DNA of 64,000 nucleotides from Desulfotruncus arcticus DSM 17038 (GTDB lineage Bacteria; Bacillota; Desulfotomaculia; Desulfotomaculales; Desulfallaceae), in the NCBI RefSeq assembly GCF_900113335.1, contig NZ_FOOX01000001.1, forward strand, positions 434,001 to 498,000, in the 5' to 3' direction. The stretch's first letter is position 1. Every line of letters begins with the position of its first letter. The notes beneath the pieces were generated by a model. It did not search any database. It saw only the letters and a program-made list of their open reading frames with translations, and was not told the origin of the DNA. A program made the position numbers and the translations under genes. Of this stretch, positions 1 to 8,680 are shown one piece after another.

Positions 1-567
1 GTTTTGCAGTTTATATATATGGCTTCACAAGTACACTTGAAAGTCCAGGAAAGTATCAATAACAAAGAAAATTACGGTGATAGCCGTAACAAATATCAAT
101 TTCCGGTACTGGTTGGTGATTATCTTTATGGGAGGTTTTTTACTACCCTGTGCGATGCGGGTATTGTAAATTATCTTAAAAATTTGGCGGGGCTTATTTG
201 TTCAATAAACAAAGGCGGAATATTAAGTCCTAAATACCCTAACGTTGAGCTGCTGGACACGCAGCAGTATCTAAATGTTATTAAAAAAGAAACAGCCGAA
301 ATGTTTGCTTATTCAGCATATCTTGGAGCAGATGTTGCTGGCGCGGGGGAAGAGGATAAACAGCATTTATATGACTTTGGCATTAATATTGGTATGGCGT
401 ATGGTCTTTTGGAAAGAGGAGCTTCCGTCAAACAAATTGCTTATTACCTTAATTCTGCCGAAGCAGCAATTAAGCATTTTCCGCCCTCCCGTGAAATTAA
501 TCTTTTCAAGGAACTGCTCATTTTGTTGGCAAAAGAAAACAGTATTGCCTGCAATATGGTTGTCTAA
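1..567 (+). CDS. Degenerate polyprenyl synthetase-family protein (5' end outside window)
   Basis: The reading frame is open from base 1, so the gene starts upstream and only the C-terminal ~188 residues are seen. It has the trans-prenyltransferase fold signature: VLVGDYLYGRFF near residue 35 corresponds to the VGDYLLGKSL of the intact paralogue at 51 kb, and YDFGINIGMAYGLLER corresponds to its FGHNIGMAFQITDDILD. Both Asp-rich, Mg-binding motifs are lost: HDDVVDS is replaced by HLKVQES and TDDILD by GLLER. It should not make prenyl diphosphate by itself. It lies upstream of the prenyltransferase and mqn genes, which suggests a non-catalytic partner of a heterodimeric synthase for the menaquinone side chain, or a decaying copy. 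The family is fairly sure; the role is inferred. Confidence 0.65.
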   Translation, partial: VLQFIYMASQVHLKVQESINNKENYGDSRNKYQFPVLVGDYLYGRFFTTLCDAGIVNYLKNLAGLICSINKGGILSPKYPNVELLDTQQYLNVIKKETAEMFAYSAYLGADVAGAGEEDKQHLYDFGINIGMAYGLLERGASVKQIAYYLNSAEAAIKHFPPSREINLFKELLILLAKENSIACNMVV

Positions 568-577
568 CAGTTATAAA

Positions 578-604
578 ATTCAGGAGTCAGGACTCAGAAT
601 TCAG
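578..604. repeat. GGAGTCA-type dispersed repeat, copy 1
   Basis: Short intergenic run of CAGGAGTCAGGACTCAGAATTCAG just after the first gene. The same GGAGTCA/GAATTC vocabulary recurs at 15285-15380 and, inverted, at 23650-23685. Non-coding; no function assigned. Confidence 0.55.
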
Positions 605-695
605 TAAGGATTTTAGCATTCCTTTTTGGTTTTAATCCCTAGAATCGTACCCAAAATTATTCCGACTACTGAGTTGATAGGAAGTGGCGTTTATT

Positions 696-1574
696 ATGGA
701 GTCGACAATAACCAATAAAACAAAAATATTTCTTGATATGATTCGTTTTGAACACACCATCTTTGCATTGCCATTTGCTTTTATTGGAGCGTTACTGGTT
801 CAAAAAAAGGTTCCCGACGGAAGCGAAATACTATGGATTACCCTGGCCATGATTGGTGCCCGCACGGCTGCCATGTCTCTTAACCGAATTATCGACAGGC
901 ATATCGACGCCCAAAACCCAAGAACAGCAAATCGAGCGTTACCTAAAGGATTGCTTAGAGTAGGAGAAGTGTGGGGATATGCGTTGCTTTCCTTTGCGCT
1001 GCTGCTGTTGTCGGCATATCAACTTTCACCGCTGGCCTTTAAGCTATTCCCCATAGCTGTTGTGGCTTTAAGCTTTTATTCATATACTAAAAGATTTACC
1101 TGGACCTGCCACCTTTTTTTAGGACTGACACTGGGGCTGGCCCCTTTGGGAGCATGGGTAGCCATTGCCAACAGTTTCCACTTGGCCCCAATTCTACTGG
1201 GGATAGGCGTGCTCTTTTGGGTAGCCGGCTTTGATATAATTTATGCCTGTGATGATTATTCATTTGACACCAGTAACAGAATTCATTCCATACCGGCGCG
1301 GTTTGGCATTGCCAGGGCGCTTAAAATATCAGCTTTATTTCATATCCTAGCACCGGCCTTTTTTATTGCTGTTGCAGTTGTTATGCACATGGGCCTGTTC
1401 TATCTTGCGGGCCTGGCAGTTGCGGTTGGTTTATTGTTCTACCAGCATAAACTGGTGTCGCCTGAAGATTTGAGCAGGGCAGGTGTGGCTTTTTTTAATC
1501 TAAACGGTACATTAAGTATACTAATGTTTTGTTTTACCTTACTCGATATAATCTACACAATTCATGTTTTTTAA
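696..1574 (+). CDS. mqnP: UbiA-family prenyltransferase of menaquinone synthesis
   Basis: Integral-membrane aromatic prenyltransferase that would attach the polyprenyl tail to the futalosine-pathway naphthoate ring. Visible features are about eight hydrophobic segments, the first Asp-rich motif as NRIIDRHIDAQNPRT (an NRxxDxxxD form) and a second acidic stretch, YACDDYSFDT. At 292 residues it has family-typical length. ATG 696 is chosen because AGGAAG at 679-684 sits 11 nt ahead; an in-frame GTG at 684 overlaps that site. mqnE follows after 11 nt and mqnA/mqnC after that, so context points to MqnP rather than the ubiquinone or heme O enzymes. Fold is certain; substrate is inferred from neighbours. 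Confidence 0.82.
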   Translation: MESTITNKTKIFLDMIRFEHTIFALPFAFIGALLVQKKVPDGSEILWITLAMIGARTAAMSLNRIIDRHIDAQNPRTANRALPKGLLRVGEVWGYALLSFALLLLSAYQLSPLAFKLFPIAVVALSFYSYTKRFTWTCHLFLGLTLGLAPLGAWVAIANSFHLAPILLGIGVLFWVAGFDIIYACDDYSFDTSNRIHSIPARFGIARALKISALFHILAPAFFIAVAVVMHMGLFYLAGLAVAVGLLFYQHKLVSPEDLSRAGVAFFNLNGTLSILMFCFTLLDIIYTIHVF

Positions 1575-1585
1575 GGAGAGTTCAC

Positions 1586-2683
1586 ATGCTTGATCAAAAT
1601 ATCCTAACGGGAATTGCGGCCAAAGTTGCCTCGGGCGAGCGCTTGACAAGAGATGACGGCATCGCATTATACCATTCAAACGATTTATTAACCATCGGCA
1701 AGCTGGCGTCTCTGGTCAGGGAAAGAAAAAACGGCAAAAAAGCCTTTTTTATTGTCAACAGGCATATCAATCATACCAATATTTGCATAAACAGGTGTAA
1801 ACTTTGCGCCTTTGGCAGAGATGCCGATGACCCTGCAGCATATGTAATGAGTATTGATGAAATTGAGGCCAAAGTCGCAGAATCGGCTGACCAAAACATT
1901 TCGGAGATTCATATCGTTGGCGGGCTAAACTCCGACTTAAAACTGGATTTTTATGTTGAAATGATGCAAAGGGTGCGCAAAGTCTTGCCCGGTGTTGTCA
2001 TCCAGTCCCTCACCGCCGTAGAAATTGAATTTCTGGCGCAAATCCACAACATGACCTATCAAGCAGTTCTTGAAACACTGCATAAAGTCGGCCTTGATTC
2101 CCTGCCTGGCGGGGGAGCGGAAATCTTTGCTCCACGGGTAAGAGAAATTATCTGTCCCAAAAAAATTGATGGAGATAAATGGCTGGCCGTTCACCGGGCA
2201 GCTCATGAAATTGGTATGAGGACTAATGCCACCATGCTTTACGGGCATGTAGAGACAATTGAGGAAAGGGTCGACCACCTGATCCAATTACGTGAATTGC
2301 AGGATCAAACCGGCGGTTTTCTGACCTTCATTCCCCTGGCCTTTCATCCCAAGAACACTGCTCTGGAATCAATGGGGATAAATACAACAACAGGCTATGA
2401 GGATTTAAAGACCCTGGCCATAGCCAGGCTTATGCTTGACAATTTCGACCATATTAAAGCTTACTGGATAACAGTCGGTCCCAAGCTGGCCCAGGTTTCC
2501 CTTGCATTTGGTGTTGATGATTTGGACGGTACAGTAGTCGAAGAGAAAATTGCACACGATGCGGGAGCCCAAACAGATCAAGCCATGTCCAAAAACAAAC
2601 TTATCAAGATGATTAAATTTGCCGGTTATATTCCCGTTCAAAGGGATACACTTTATAACGTGGTGGAGGAGGGCTTTAATTGA
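1586..2683 (+). CDS. mqnE: Aminofutalosine synthase (radical SAM)
   Basis: Radical SAM enzyme of the futalosine menaquinone route, joining the MqnA product to SAM-derived adenosine to give aminofutalosine. The 4Fe-4S motif CxxxCxxC is Cys67, Cys71 and Cys74, within NHTNICINRCKLCAF; SLPGGGAEIF and the C-terminal GYIPVQRDTLY are typical of the MqnE/MqnC family. NRHINHTN plus EIHIVGGLN separates it from the MqnC paralogue two genes on. ATG 1586 has AAGGAGAG 8 nt upstream; a longer frame reading back into the prenyltransferase gene lacks a site. Its stop overlaps the mqnA start by four bases, implying translational coupling. Confidence 0.92.
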   Translation: MLDQNILTGIAAKVASGERLTRDDGIALYHSNDLLTIGKLASLVRERKNGKKAFFIVNRHINHTNICINRCKLCAFGRDADDPAAYVMSIDEIEAKVAESADQNISEIHIVGGLNSDLKLDFYVEMMQRVRKVLPGVVIQSLTAVEIEFLAQIHNMTYQAVLETLHKVGLDSLPGGGAEIFAPRVREIICPKKIDGDKWLAVHRAAHEIGMRTNATMLYGHVETIEERVDHLIQLRELQDQTGGFLTFIPLAFHPKNTALESMGINTTTGYEDLKTLAIARLMLDNFDHIKAYWITVGPKLAQVSLAFGVDDLDGTVVEEKIAHDAGAQTDQAMSKNKLIKMIKFAGYIPVQRDTLYNVVEEGFN

Positions 2684-3519
2684 CTCGCTTACGCGTCGGC
2701 CAGGTTGAATATTTGAATTGTATTCCCGTATACCACGCCCTAGAAGACGGACTGCTTGATGCCGATATTGAATTAATCAAGGGTCCCCCTACAAAACTAA
2801 ATAATATGTTCCTTAACGGGGAACTGGATATTACGCCTATTTCATCTATTGAATATGCAAAATACAAGGACAAATGTATTATTATTCCCAATATGTCCAT
2901 TAGCGCCGACGGTAATGTCGAAAGCATACTTTTATTCAGCCATTGCCCGCCAACTGAACTTGAGGGTAAAACCGTAAATGTAACCACATCCTCAGCTACA
3001 TCCGTTGTTCTTTTACGTATTCTATTTGAGCATTACTACCATGTACAGGTAGAATTCCACCGCTCCGAACCCAATCTTGACGCCATGCTGGCCTCGGCTG
3101 ACGCTGCGCTGCTGATCGGTGACGATGCCATGCTGGCCCATCAAGCTGTTATGCAAAACAAACCCGATATTAATGTTACAGATCTGGGCAAAGAGTGGAA
3201 AAACTTTACCGGAGAGAAAATGGTTTATGCCGTTTGGGTAGTACATGCAGAGCTTGCTGAAAATAATCCTGAAATTGTTGAACAAATCAGCCGGTTATTT
3301 AATCAAGCAAAGGCTATCGGGCTGGCCAATCGTGATGATTTGGTGAACAAAGGGCATAAACGTTCTCATTTGCCACATAGCCTGCTTAACCATTATTTTG
3401 ACACAATCCACCACGATTTGGGAGAAAGCGAACGCAGAGCCCTTTTAACCTATTATGATTACGCTTACAAAAGCGGCATCATTGAAGAAAGGATTAAACT
3501 AACAATCTGGGGTGAATAA
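2680..3519 (+). CDS. mqnA: Chorismate dehydratase
   Basis: First enzyme of the futalosine pathway: converts chorismate to 3-[(1-carboxyvinyl)oxy]benzoate, using a periplasmic-binding-protein fold. MqnA hallmarks are the N-terminal RVGQVEYLNCIPVYHAL, then GELDITPISSIEYA and VESILLFS; SATSVVLL follows. 279 residues, normal length. It starts at TTG 2680, whose bases overlap the mqnE TGA, with GGAGGAGGG about 6 nt ahead. Together with mqnE and mqnC it gives the early pathway. mqnB/mqnD are not in the window, although the operon may continue upstream. Confidence 0.92.
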   Translation: MTRLRVGQVEYLNCIPVYHALEDGLLDADIELIKGPPTKLNNMFLNGELDITPISSIEYAKYKDKCIIIPNMSISADGNVESILLFSHCPPTELEGKTVNVTTSSATSVVLLRILFEHYYHVQVEFHRSEPNLDAMLASADAALLIGDDAMLAHQAVMQNKPDINVTDLGKEWKNFTGEKMVYAVWVVHAELAENNPEIVEQISRLFNQAKAIGLANRDDLVNKGHKRSHLPHSLLNHYFDTIHHDLGESERRALLTYYDYAYKSGIIEERIKLTIWGE

Positions 3520-3520
3520 T

Positions 3521-4606
3521 TTGACTAATGCTGGAGCCCTTTTAGACAAAGCCGTAGCAGGAGACAGACTTAGCCGGGAAGAAGGAATCGAATTATTAGA
3601 GCAGGGCAATCTAATTGACCTGGGTATGGCTGCCAATGCCATTAAAAACAAACTGCACCCTGAGGGGATGGTCACTTATATTATTGACCGCAACATCAAT
3701 TATACTAATATCTGTGCCTGCCAGTGCCGGTTTTGCGCTTTTTACAGGCAAGTGGAAGATAAAGACGCGTATGTAATAGAAAAAACTGTATTACATAAGA
3801 AAATTGAAGAAACTATAGATGTAGGCGGAACCGAATTATTAATTCAGGGAGGCTTACACCCTGATCTTACCCTGGAATACTACACAGACATGCTTCAGGA
3901 TATTAAAAAAAGATATGATATCCATATACATTCATTTTCCCCGCCGGAAATTGCCCATTTTTCCAAGCTCTCGGGTTTATCTGCAGCTGAAGTTCTTACA
4001 AAACTTAGAGATGCCGGGCTCGATTCACTTCCCGGTGGCGGTGCGGAAATTTTAGTCGACCGGGTGAGAAAACAAATCAGCCCCAACAAAATAGGCTGGC
4101 GCCAGTGGATGGACGTTATGGACACTGCCCACCGGCTGGGCATGAAAACAACTGCTACAATGGTGTTTGGTCATATCGAAACCAGTGCAGACATTATCAC
4201 CCATTTAATAAGAGTGCGTGACCAACAAGACGTCACCGGAGGATTCACCGCATTTATCCCCTGGAGCTTTCAACCGCGCAATACCGACCTTGGAGGTGTG
4301 ACAGCCGGTGGTTATGAATACCTTAAAGTATTGGCAGTTTCTCGAATTATGCTTGATAACGTTCCCAACTTGCAAGCTTCATGGGTTACTCAGGGCGCTA
4401 AAATAGCCCAGGTTGCACTAAGTTTTGGAGCTAATGATTTTGGCAGCACCATGCTGGAAGAAAATGTGGTTAAGGCTGCAGGAGCTAGTTATCGAATTGC
4501 CTTAAAAGAAATCCAACGCTGTATAGCTGATGCCGGTTTCATCCCGGCCCAACGAAAAACCGATTACAGCATAATTAAAACTTTTCCGGACCTCCGATCT
4601 ATTTAA
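3521..4606 (+). CDS. mqnC: Cyclic dehypoxanthinyl futalosine synthase (radical SAM)
   Basis: Radical SAM cyclase that makes the spiro intermediate in futalosine-type menaquinone synthesis. The cluster ligands are Cys65, Cys69 and Cys72 (NICACQCRFCAFYR). TELLIQGGLHPDLTLEYY and FSPPEIAHF are MqnC signatures, and GFIPAQRKTDY closes the protein. TTG 3521 is preferred because GGGGTGA at 3509-3515 is then a properly spaced ribosome site; the GTG at 3512 lies inside that site. It is last in the mqn operon, followed by a weak terminator. Confidence 0.9.
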   Translation: MTNAGALLDKAVAGDRLSREEGIELLEQGNLIDLGMAANAIKNKLHPEGMVTYIIDRNINYTNICACQCRFCAFYRQVEDKDAYVIEKTVLHKKIEETIDVGGTELLIQGGLHPDLTLEYYTDMLQDIKKRYDIHIHSFSPPEIAHFSKLSGLSAAEVLTKLRDAGLDSLPGGGAEILVDRVRKQISPNKIGWRQWMDVMDTAHRLGMKTTATMVFGHIETSADIITHLIRVRDQQDVTGGFTAFIPWSFQPRNTDLGGVTAGGYEYLKVLAVSRIMLDNVPNLQASWVTQGAKIAQVALSFGANDFGSTMLEENVVKAAGASYRIALKEIQRCIADAGFIPAQRKTDYSIIKTFPDLRSI

Positions 4607-4627
4607 ACGGTTGGAGGCTTATTTTTT
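4591..4627 (+). terminator. Possible weak terminator after mqnC
   Basis: CCTCC (4591) and GGAGG (4613) can pair across a 17-nt loop holding the mqnC stop codon, followed by TTATTTTTT. The stem is only five pairs, so this is tentative. Confidence 0.3.
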
Positions 4628-4809
4628 GCCACGTCTCTTCGCTCCTTATAAATGACAATTTACGGGAGCCACTGGTCCTCGAACATTGATTTTTCATAAT
4701 ATTTACAAGCACCGATTTTATAGTAATAAGTGTTAACGATGTGGTTAAATTTATGGTAAAATAGAACATGCAGAGTGAATATTCATTCATTTTTCAAGGA
4801 GGAATTCTT

Positions 4810-6960
4810 TTGAAAACCATTAATTTTGAACAAGAAATAAAAAGCCTTCTGCCGCTTTTTCAGCCGGAATCGTTGGCCATAATAGGCGCCTCTGAAAACC
4901 CTTTTAAACCAAGTGGACAACCGCTTGTATCTTTGATAAATGCAGGCTTTAAAGGCAAAATATATCCTGTTAACCCCAAGCACACCACCCTGTGTAATCT
5001 GCCCTGTTACCCTGCGCTTATAGATGTTCCAGGCTCCGTTGACCTGGCTATAATTGCCGTACCCGCCAAATATACTCTCGATCAATTGCAGCAATGCGCA
5101 GATAAGGGAGTAAAGGGGGTAATTATATTTACCTCGGGTTTTGCAGAAGTAGGACCGGAAGGCGCCAAAATTCAGATGGAAATAACTGAACTGGCCCAAA
5201 AAACAGGTATGCGCGTCTGCGGCCCCAACTGTATGGGCATCTTCAGCTCACGTAACGCGCTTATGGCCAACTTTTCTGTAACAGAACTGCCGGAACAGGT
5301 TTTAGTTCCCGATTTTTTGGGCTTTATCAGCCAGAGCGGGGGATTTGGGGCGGCCATTTACCAGATGATTAAAGAAAAGGGCTATGGCTTCAGTCATTTC
5401 GTAAGTACCGGCAATGAAGCAGATGTTGATTTTTCACAGTACATGGGTTTTATGGCCCGGGACAACTACACCAGGGTAATTGGGGGTTACCTGGAAGGAG
5501 TGAAGGACGGTCAAAAGTTTATAAATGCGACCGACATGGCCTTGCAGAATAATAAACCCATACTATTGATCAAAGCCGGGCGTTACCCTGCCGCTGCCAA
5601 AGCTGCCGCTTCCCATACCGGCGCACTGGTTGGCTCGGATAAAGTCTATAGCGCGGTTTTTAAACAAAAGGGCATTATTCGCATCGAAAGTCTTGAAGAA
5701 TACCAGATTGTTTTGTCGATACTGGCAAGCAATAAATGTCCCAAAGGTAAAAGAATTGCAATTTTAGCCACTTCCGGAGGAAGCGGCGTGGCATTAACGG
5801 ATAAATGTTCCTTCTACGGCCTGGAAGTTGCCCCCCTGCAAGCAGAAACCAGGGCTAAATTAGATAATGTCCTGCCGGCTTTTGCTTCCTCTGCCAACCC
5901 GGTCGACATTACCTCAGCTATATTGACCCAGCCGGGCTTATTAGAGCAATGTGCGGAAATAGTAATAAATGATCCCGGAATCGACATGCTTATCACAGCT
6001 TATTGGGCGCTGCACGGCGACCGCACTAACCTGGAACAGATGGTGCGGGTGAGTAAAAAAACTGACAAACCGATTTTTAATATCGTGTGGGGACCGGAAG
6101 AAGCAGCTCTGCAGGCATTGCATTTTTTAAACGACAATCTCATACCGGCCGCCAAGGAAGTTGATTTTGCCATCAGATCACTTGCTGTACTGGCAGATTA
6201 CAGTGAATTTAAAACCGCTCGAAGTAATAAAAACAATGAAGACTATTCTATACAAGCACCCCCAAGCGCCAAAAAAATGGCAGGGGAAATATTAAATAAC
6301 TTAAAACCCGGTGCTAAGTTAACTGAATATGAAGCAAAACAGGTATTACGGGCTTATGGCATTAGCACCACCCGGGAAGTACTGACCAAAACAACAGAGA
6401 AAGCTGTTCAGGCAGCCAAGGAAATTGGTTACCCGGTGGTCATGAAAATTATGTCCCCGGACATTTTACACAAAACTGAAGCCGGTGGCGTATTATTAAA
6501 CATTGCTACTGACCAGGAGGTCGTCGAAAGCTTCAACAAGATTATCGAGAATGCACGGAAATATAATCAGGACGCTCTGGTGCAAGGTGTTCTGGTACAG
6601 GAGATGTTAAGCGGCGGGACTGAAATTATTGTAGGTGCCGGCAAAGACCCGGTATTTGGCTCAACAATCATCGCCGGTCTGGGTGGCATTTTTGTCGAGG
6701 TATTGGAAGATGTCGCACTGCGCGTAGCCCCTGTCTCTAATTTGGATGCCCGGGAAATGCTGGAAGAATTAAAAGGTAAAAAAATATTTGAGGGTGTGCG
6801 CGGTAAAGAACCCGTCGATAAAAACGCTCTGGTTGAGATCATTCAAAAGGTTTCCAGGCTGGTTGAGGATTTCCCGCAAATTGCCGAGCTTGACATTAAC
6901 CCACTGCTGCTTTTTCCCAAAGGCGCAGTGGCAGTAGATGCATTAATCGTGCTGCAATAA
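4810..6960 (+). CDS. Acyl-CoA synthetase, ADP-forming (fused alpha-beta)
   Basis: NDP-forming acyl-CoA synthetase that conserves the energy of an acyl-CoA as ATP, as in archaeal and clostridial acetyl-CoA synthetase (ADP-forming). Domain order: N-terminal CoA-binding Rossmann domain (PESLAIIGASENPFKPSG), succinyl-CoA-ligase-like domain with the probable phosphohistidine at about His269 in ASHTGALVGSD, linker, then a C-terminal ATP-grasp domain from about residue 490 (TEYEAKQVLRAYGI, GYPVVMKIMSPDILHKTEAGG). 716 residues, normal for the fused form. TTG 4810 is chosen for AAGGAGGAA six bases ahead. It is a single-gene unit closed by a strong terminator. The acyl substrate cannot be told from sequence. 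Confidence 0.88.
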   Translation: MKTINFEQEIKSLLPLFQPESLAIIGASENPFKPSGQPLVSLINAGFKGKIYPVNPKHTTLCNLPCYPALIDVPGSVDLAIIAVPAKYTLDQLQQCADKGVKGVIIFTSGFAEVGPEGAKIQMEITELAQKTGMRVCGPNCMGIFSSRNALMANFSVTELPEQVLVPDFLGFISQSGGFGAAIYQMIKEKGYGFSHFVSTGNEADVDFSQYMGFMARDNYTRVIGGYLEGVKDGQKFINATDMALQNNKPILLIKAGRYPAAAKAAASHTGALVGSDKVYSAVFKQKGIIRIESLEEYQIVLSILASNKCPKGKRIAILATSGGSGVALTDKCSFYGLEVAPLQAETRAKLDNVLPAFASSANPVDITSAILTQPGLLEQCAEIVINDPGIDMLITAYWALHGDRTNLEQMVRVSKKTDKPIFNIVWGPEEAALQALHFLNDNLIPAAKEVDFAIRSLAVLADYSEFKTARSNKNNEDYSIQAPPSAKKMAGEILNNLKPGAKLTEYEAKQVLRAYGISTTREVLTKTTEKAVQAAKEIGYPVVMKIMSPDILHKTEAGGVLLNIATDQEVVESFNKIIENARKYNQDALVQGVLVQEMLSGGTEIIVGAGKDPVFGSTIIAGLGGIFVEVLEDVALRVAPVSNLDAREMLEELKGKKIFEGVRGKEPVDKNALVEIIQKVSRLVEDFPQIAELDINPLLLFPKGAVAVDALIVLQ

Positions 6961-6991
6961 CTTGCTTATTTTTAAACAAATCATGTTTATG

Positions 6992-7033
6992 CCATAAAAA
7001 AAGAGTGTTGCCCCGCAACCTCTTTTTTTATGG
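6992..7033. terminator. Strong bidirectional terminator
   Basis: CCATAAAAAAAGAG-T-GTTGC pairs with GCAAC-CTCTTTTTTTATGG around a CCC loop, giving a long hairpin with one bulged T and a U-tract on either strand. It closes the acyl-CoA synthetase gene. Confidence 0.88.
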
Positions 7034-7049
7034 TACAGTCTATTATGAT

Positions 7050-7174
7050 AAAGAAGACTTGGTTCAGGTGGGGTTTTGACCCCACCTGAACCTTAGTCGC
7101 ACTTATTTCGAGTTTATTGCCGCTAAGACTCCCGCCTATAGAGGCGGGAGTCTTAGCGGCAGTTAACGAGATAA
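7050..7174 (+). ncRNA. Double-hairpin element E1 (unclassified structured RNA or mobile repeat)
   Basis: Two perfect hairpins flank an identical 20-nt linker shared with the copy at 19676-19845. The element opens with AAAGAAGACTT, then hairpin 1 (13-bp stem 7061-7073 / 7080-7092), linker TTAGTCGCACTTATTTCGAG (7093-7112), hairpin 2 (19-bp stem 7119-7137 / 7142-7160) and a CGAGATAA tail. GACT (7056) and AGTC (7095) can extend hairpin 1. Stem sequences differ completely from the second copy while pairing is kept. It lies between a terminator and selA, in the same orientation relative to the downstream gene as its sister copy. I do not recognise an RNA family. Confidence 0.6.
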
Positions 7175-7237
7175 AATATTTGCCTTATTGGCATGGGCTG
7201 CCATATAATGTTTACGATGATGATGCTGGAGGAAAAT

Positions 7238-8680
7238 ATGTCCGGAAAAAATAATTATAGCATGCTTAAGCAAATTCCCGCAGTTGACGAAATCTTGCAA
7301 AGAACGGAAATCAAAGAACTTCCATCCCAAATCCCAAAGGTTTTAATTTTGGAGGCAGTGCGGGAAATTGTGGCCGAGATTAGACAAGATATTTTAACAA
7401 ATCGTATTAAATTATCACCGGAGAATAACCCGCGACAGTACCTGTTGGACATAATCACCACTATTGCAGCGGAAAGGGCTCTGGAAAAAAACCGCCCCAA
7501 TCTGCGCAGGGTTATCAACGCAACCGGTGTAGTGCTGCATACCAACCTTGGACGGGCAGTACTTTCAGAACGAGCCCGCGAGGCTATTGAACAGGCCGCT
7601 TCGGGATATTCCAACCTTGAACTTGACCTGAAAACCGGTAAAAGAGGCTCTCGTTATGCCCCGGTGGAAGACTTATTGACAAAACTTACCGGAGCGGAAT
7701 CAGCACTGGTTGTGAATAACAATGCAGCCGCAGTGCTGCTTGCACTTAGCACCATAGCCAGAGAAAAAGAAGTGATTGTTTCCAGGGGCCAGCTTGTTGA
7801 AATTGGCGGCTCTTTTCGAATTCCGGAAGTTATGGCTCAAAGTGGAGCCAAACTGGTGGAAGTTGGCGCAACAAATAAAACCCATCCCGGGGACTACCAA
7901 AAAGCCGTCACTTCAGAAACAGCACTTCTTCTACATGTACATACCAGCAACTACCGCATTGTCGGGTTTACCAGGGAAACATCAGTAGCCGAGCTGGTTT
8001 CTATTGGAGAGGAATTTCAGCTGCCGGTGATGTCGGACCTGGGCAGCGGGTCACTGATTGATCATTCAACCTTCGGCCTGCCGGAAGAACCTACCGTACA
8101 GGAAACTGTTAAAGCAGGCTGTGATGTTGTAACCTTTTCCGGCGATAAACTTTTAGGCGGACCACAGGCGGGAATTATTGTGGGAAAAACGAAATACCTT
8201 GAAAAAATGAAAAAAAACCCGCTCACCCGGGCTGTGAGAATTGATAAATTCACAGTCGCAGCGCTTGAAGCTACATTACGAGAATACCTTGAGCCTGATA
8301 AAGCAATTAAAAATATACCAACTTTGCAAATGCTCTATTCAAAAAAACCCGAACAGGAACAAAGAGCCTTGGAATTATGCCGTAAATTGACAGAAAAAGC
8401 AGGCCTGCGAGCGAGGTTTGAGATAGTGGAAATAGTTTCGGCGGTTGGCGGCGGTGCGCTTCCAACGGCGGAATTACCTTATTTGGCAATTGAAGTAGTT
8501 CCTTTTGCAATTTCAGTAGCAAGTTTAGCCCAAAAACTGCGTTGTTCTGACCCGGCTGTCATTGGGCGACTCCAGGAAGACAGGCTAATTCTTGACCTTC
8601 GCACCATTTTAACCGGGGAGGAAGAGGTGCTGGTGGATATCCTCTGCAGGTTGTTGAAACAGGGAGGAATTTCCGAATGA
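7238..8680 (+). CDS. selA: L-seryl-tRNA(Sec) selenium transferase
   Basis: PLP enzyme converting Ser-tRNA(Sec) to Sec-tRNA(Sec) with selenophosphate. Landmarks: [35 protein letters not shown], and the PLP-binding Lys at about residue 304 in [15 protein letters not shown]. 480 residues, family-typical. ATG 7238 has GGAGGA five bases ahead; the longer frame beginning further upstream lacks a site. It overlaps selB by four bases (ATGA). The cognate tRNA-Sec is at 50.7 kb; no selD was found in the window. Confidence 0.96.
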   Translation: MSGKNNYSMLKQIPAVDEILQRTEIKELPSQIPKVLILEAVREIVAEIRQDILTNRIKLSPENNPRQYLLDIITTIAAERALEKNRPNLRRVINATGVVLHTNLGRAVLSERAREAIEQAASGYSNLELDLKTGKRGSRYAPVEDLLTKLTGAESALVVNNNAAAVLLALSTIAREKEVIVSRGQLVEIGGSFRIPEVMAQSGAKLVEVGATNKTHPGDYQKAVTSETALLLHVHTSNYRIVGFTRETSVAELVSIGEEFQLPVMSDLGSGSLIDHSTFGLPEEPTVQETVKAGCDVVTFSGDKLLGGPQAGIIVGKTKYLEKMKKNPLTRAVRIDKFTVAALEATLREYLEPDKAIKNIPTLQMLYSKKPEQEQRALELCRKLTEKAGLRARFEIVEIVSAVGGGALPTAELPYLAIEVVPFAISVASLAQKLRCSDPAVIGRLQEDRLILDLRTILTGEEEVLVDILCRLLKQGGISE

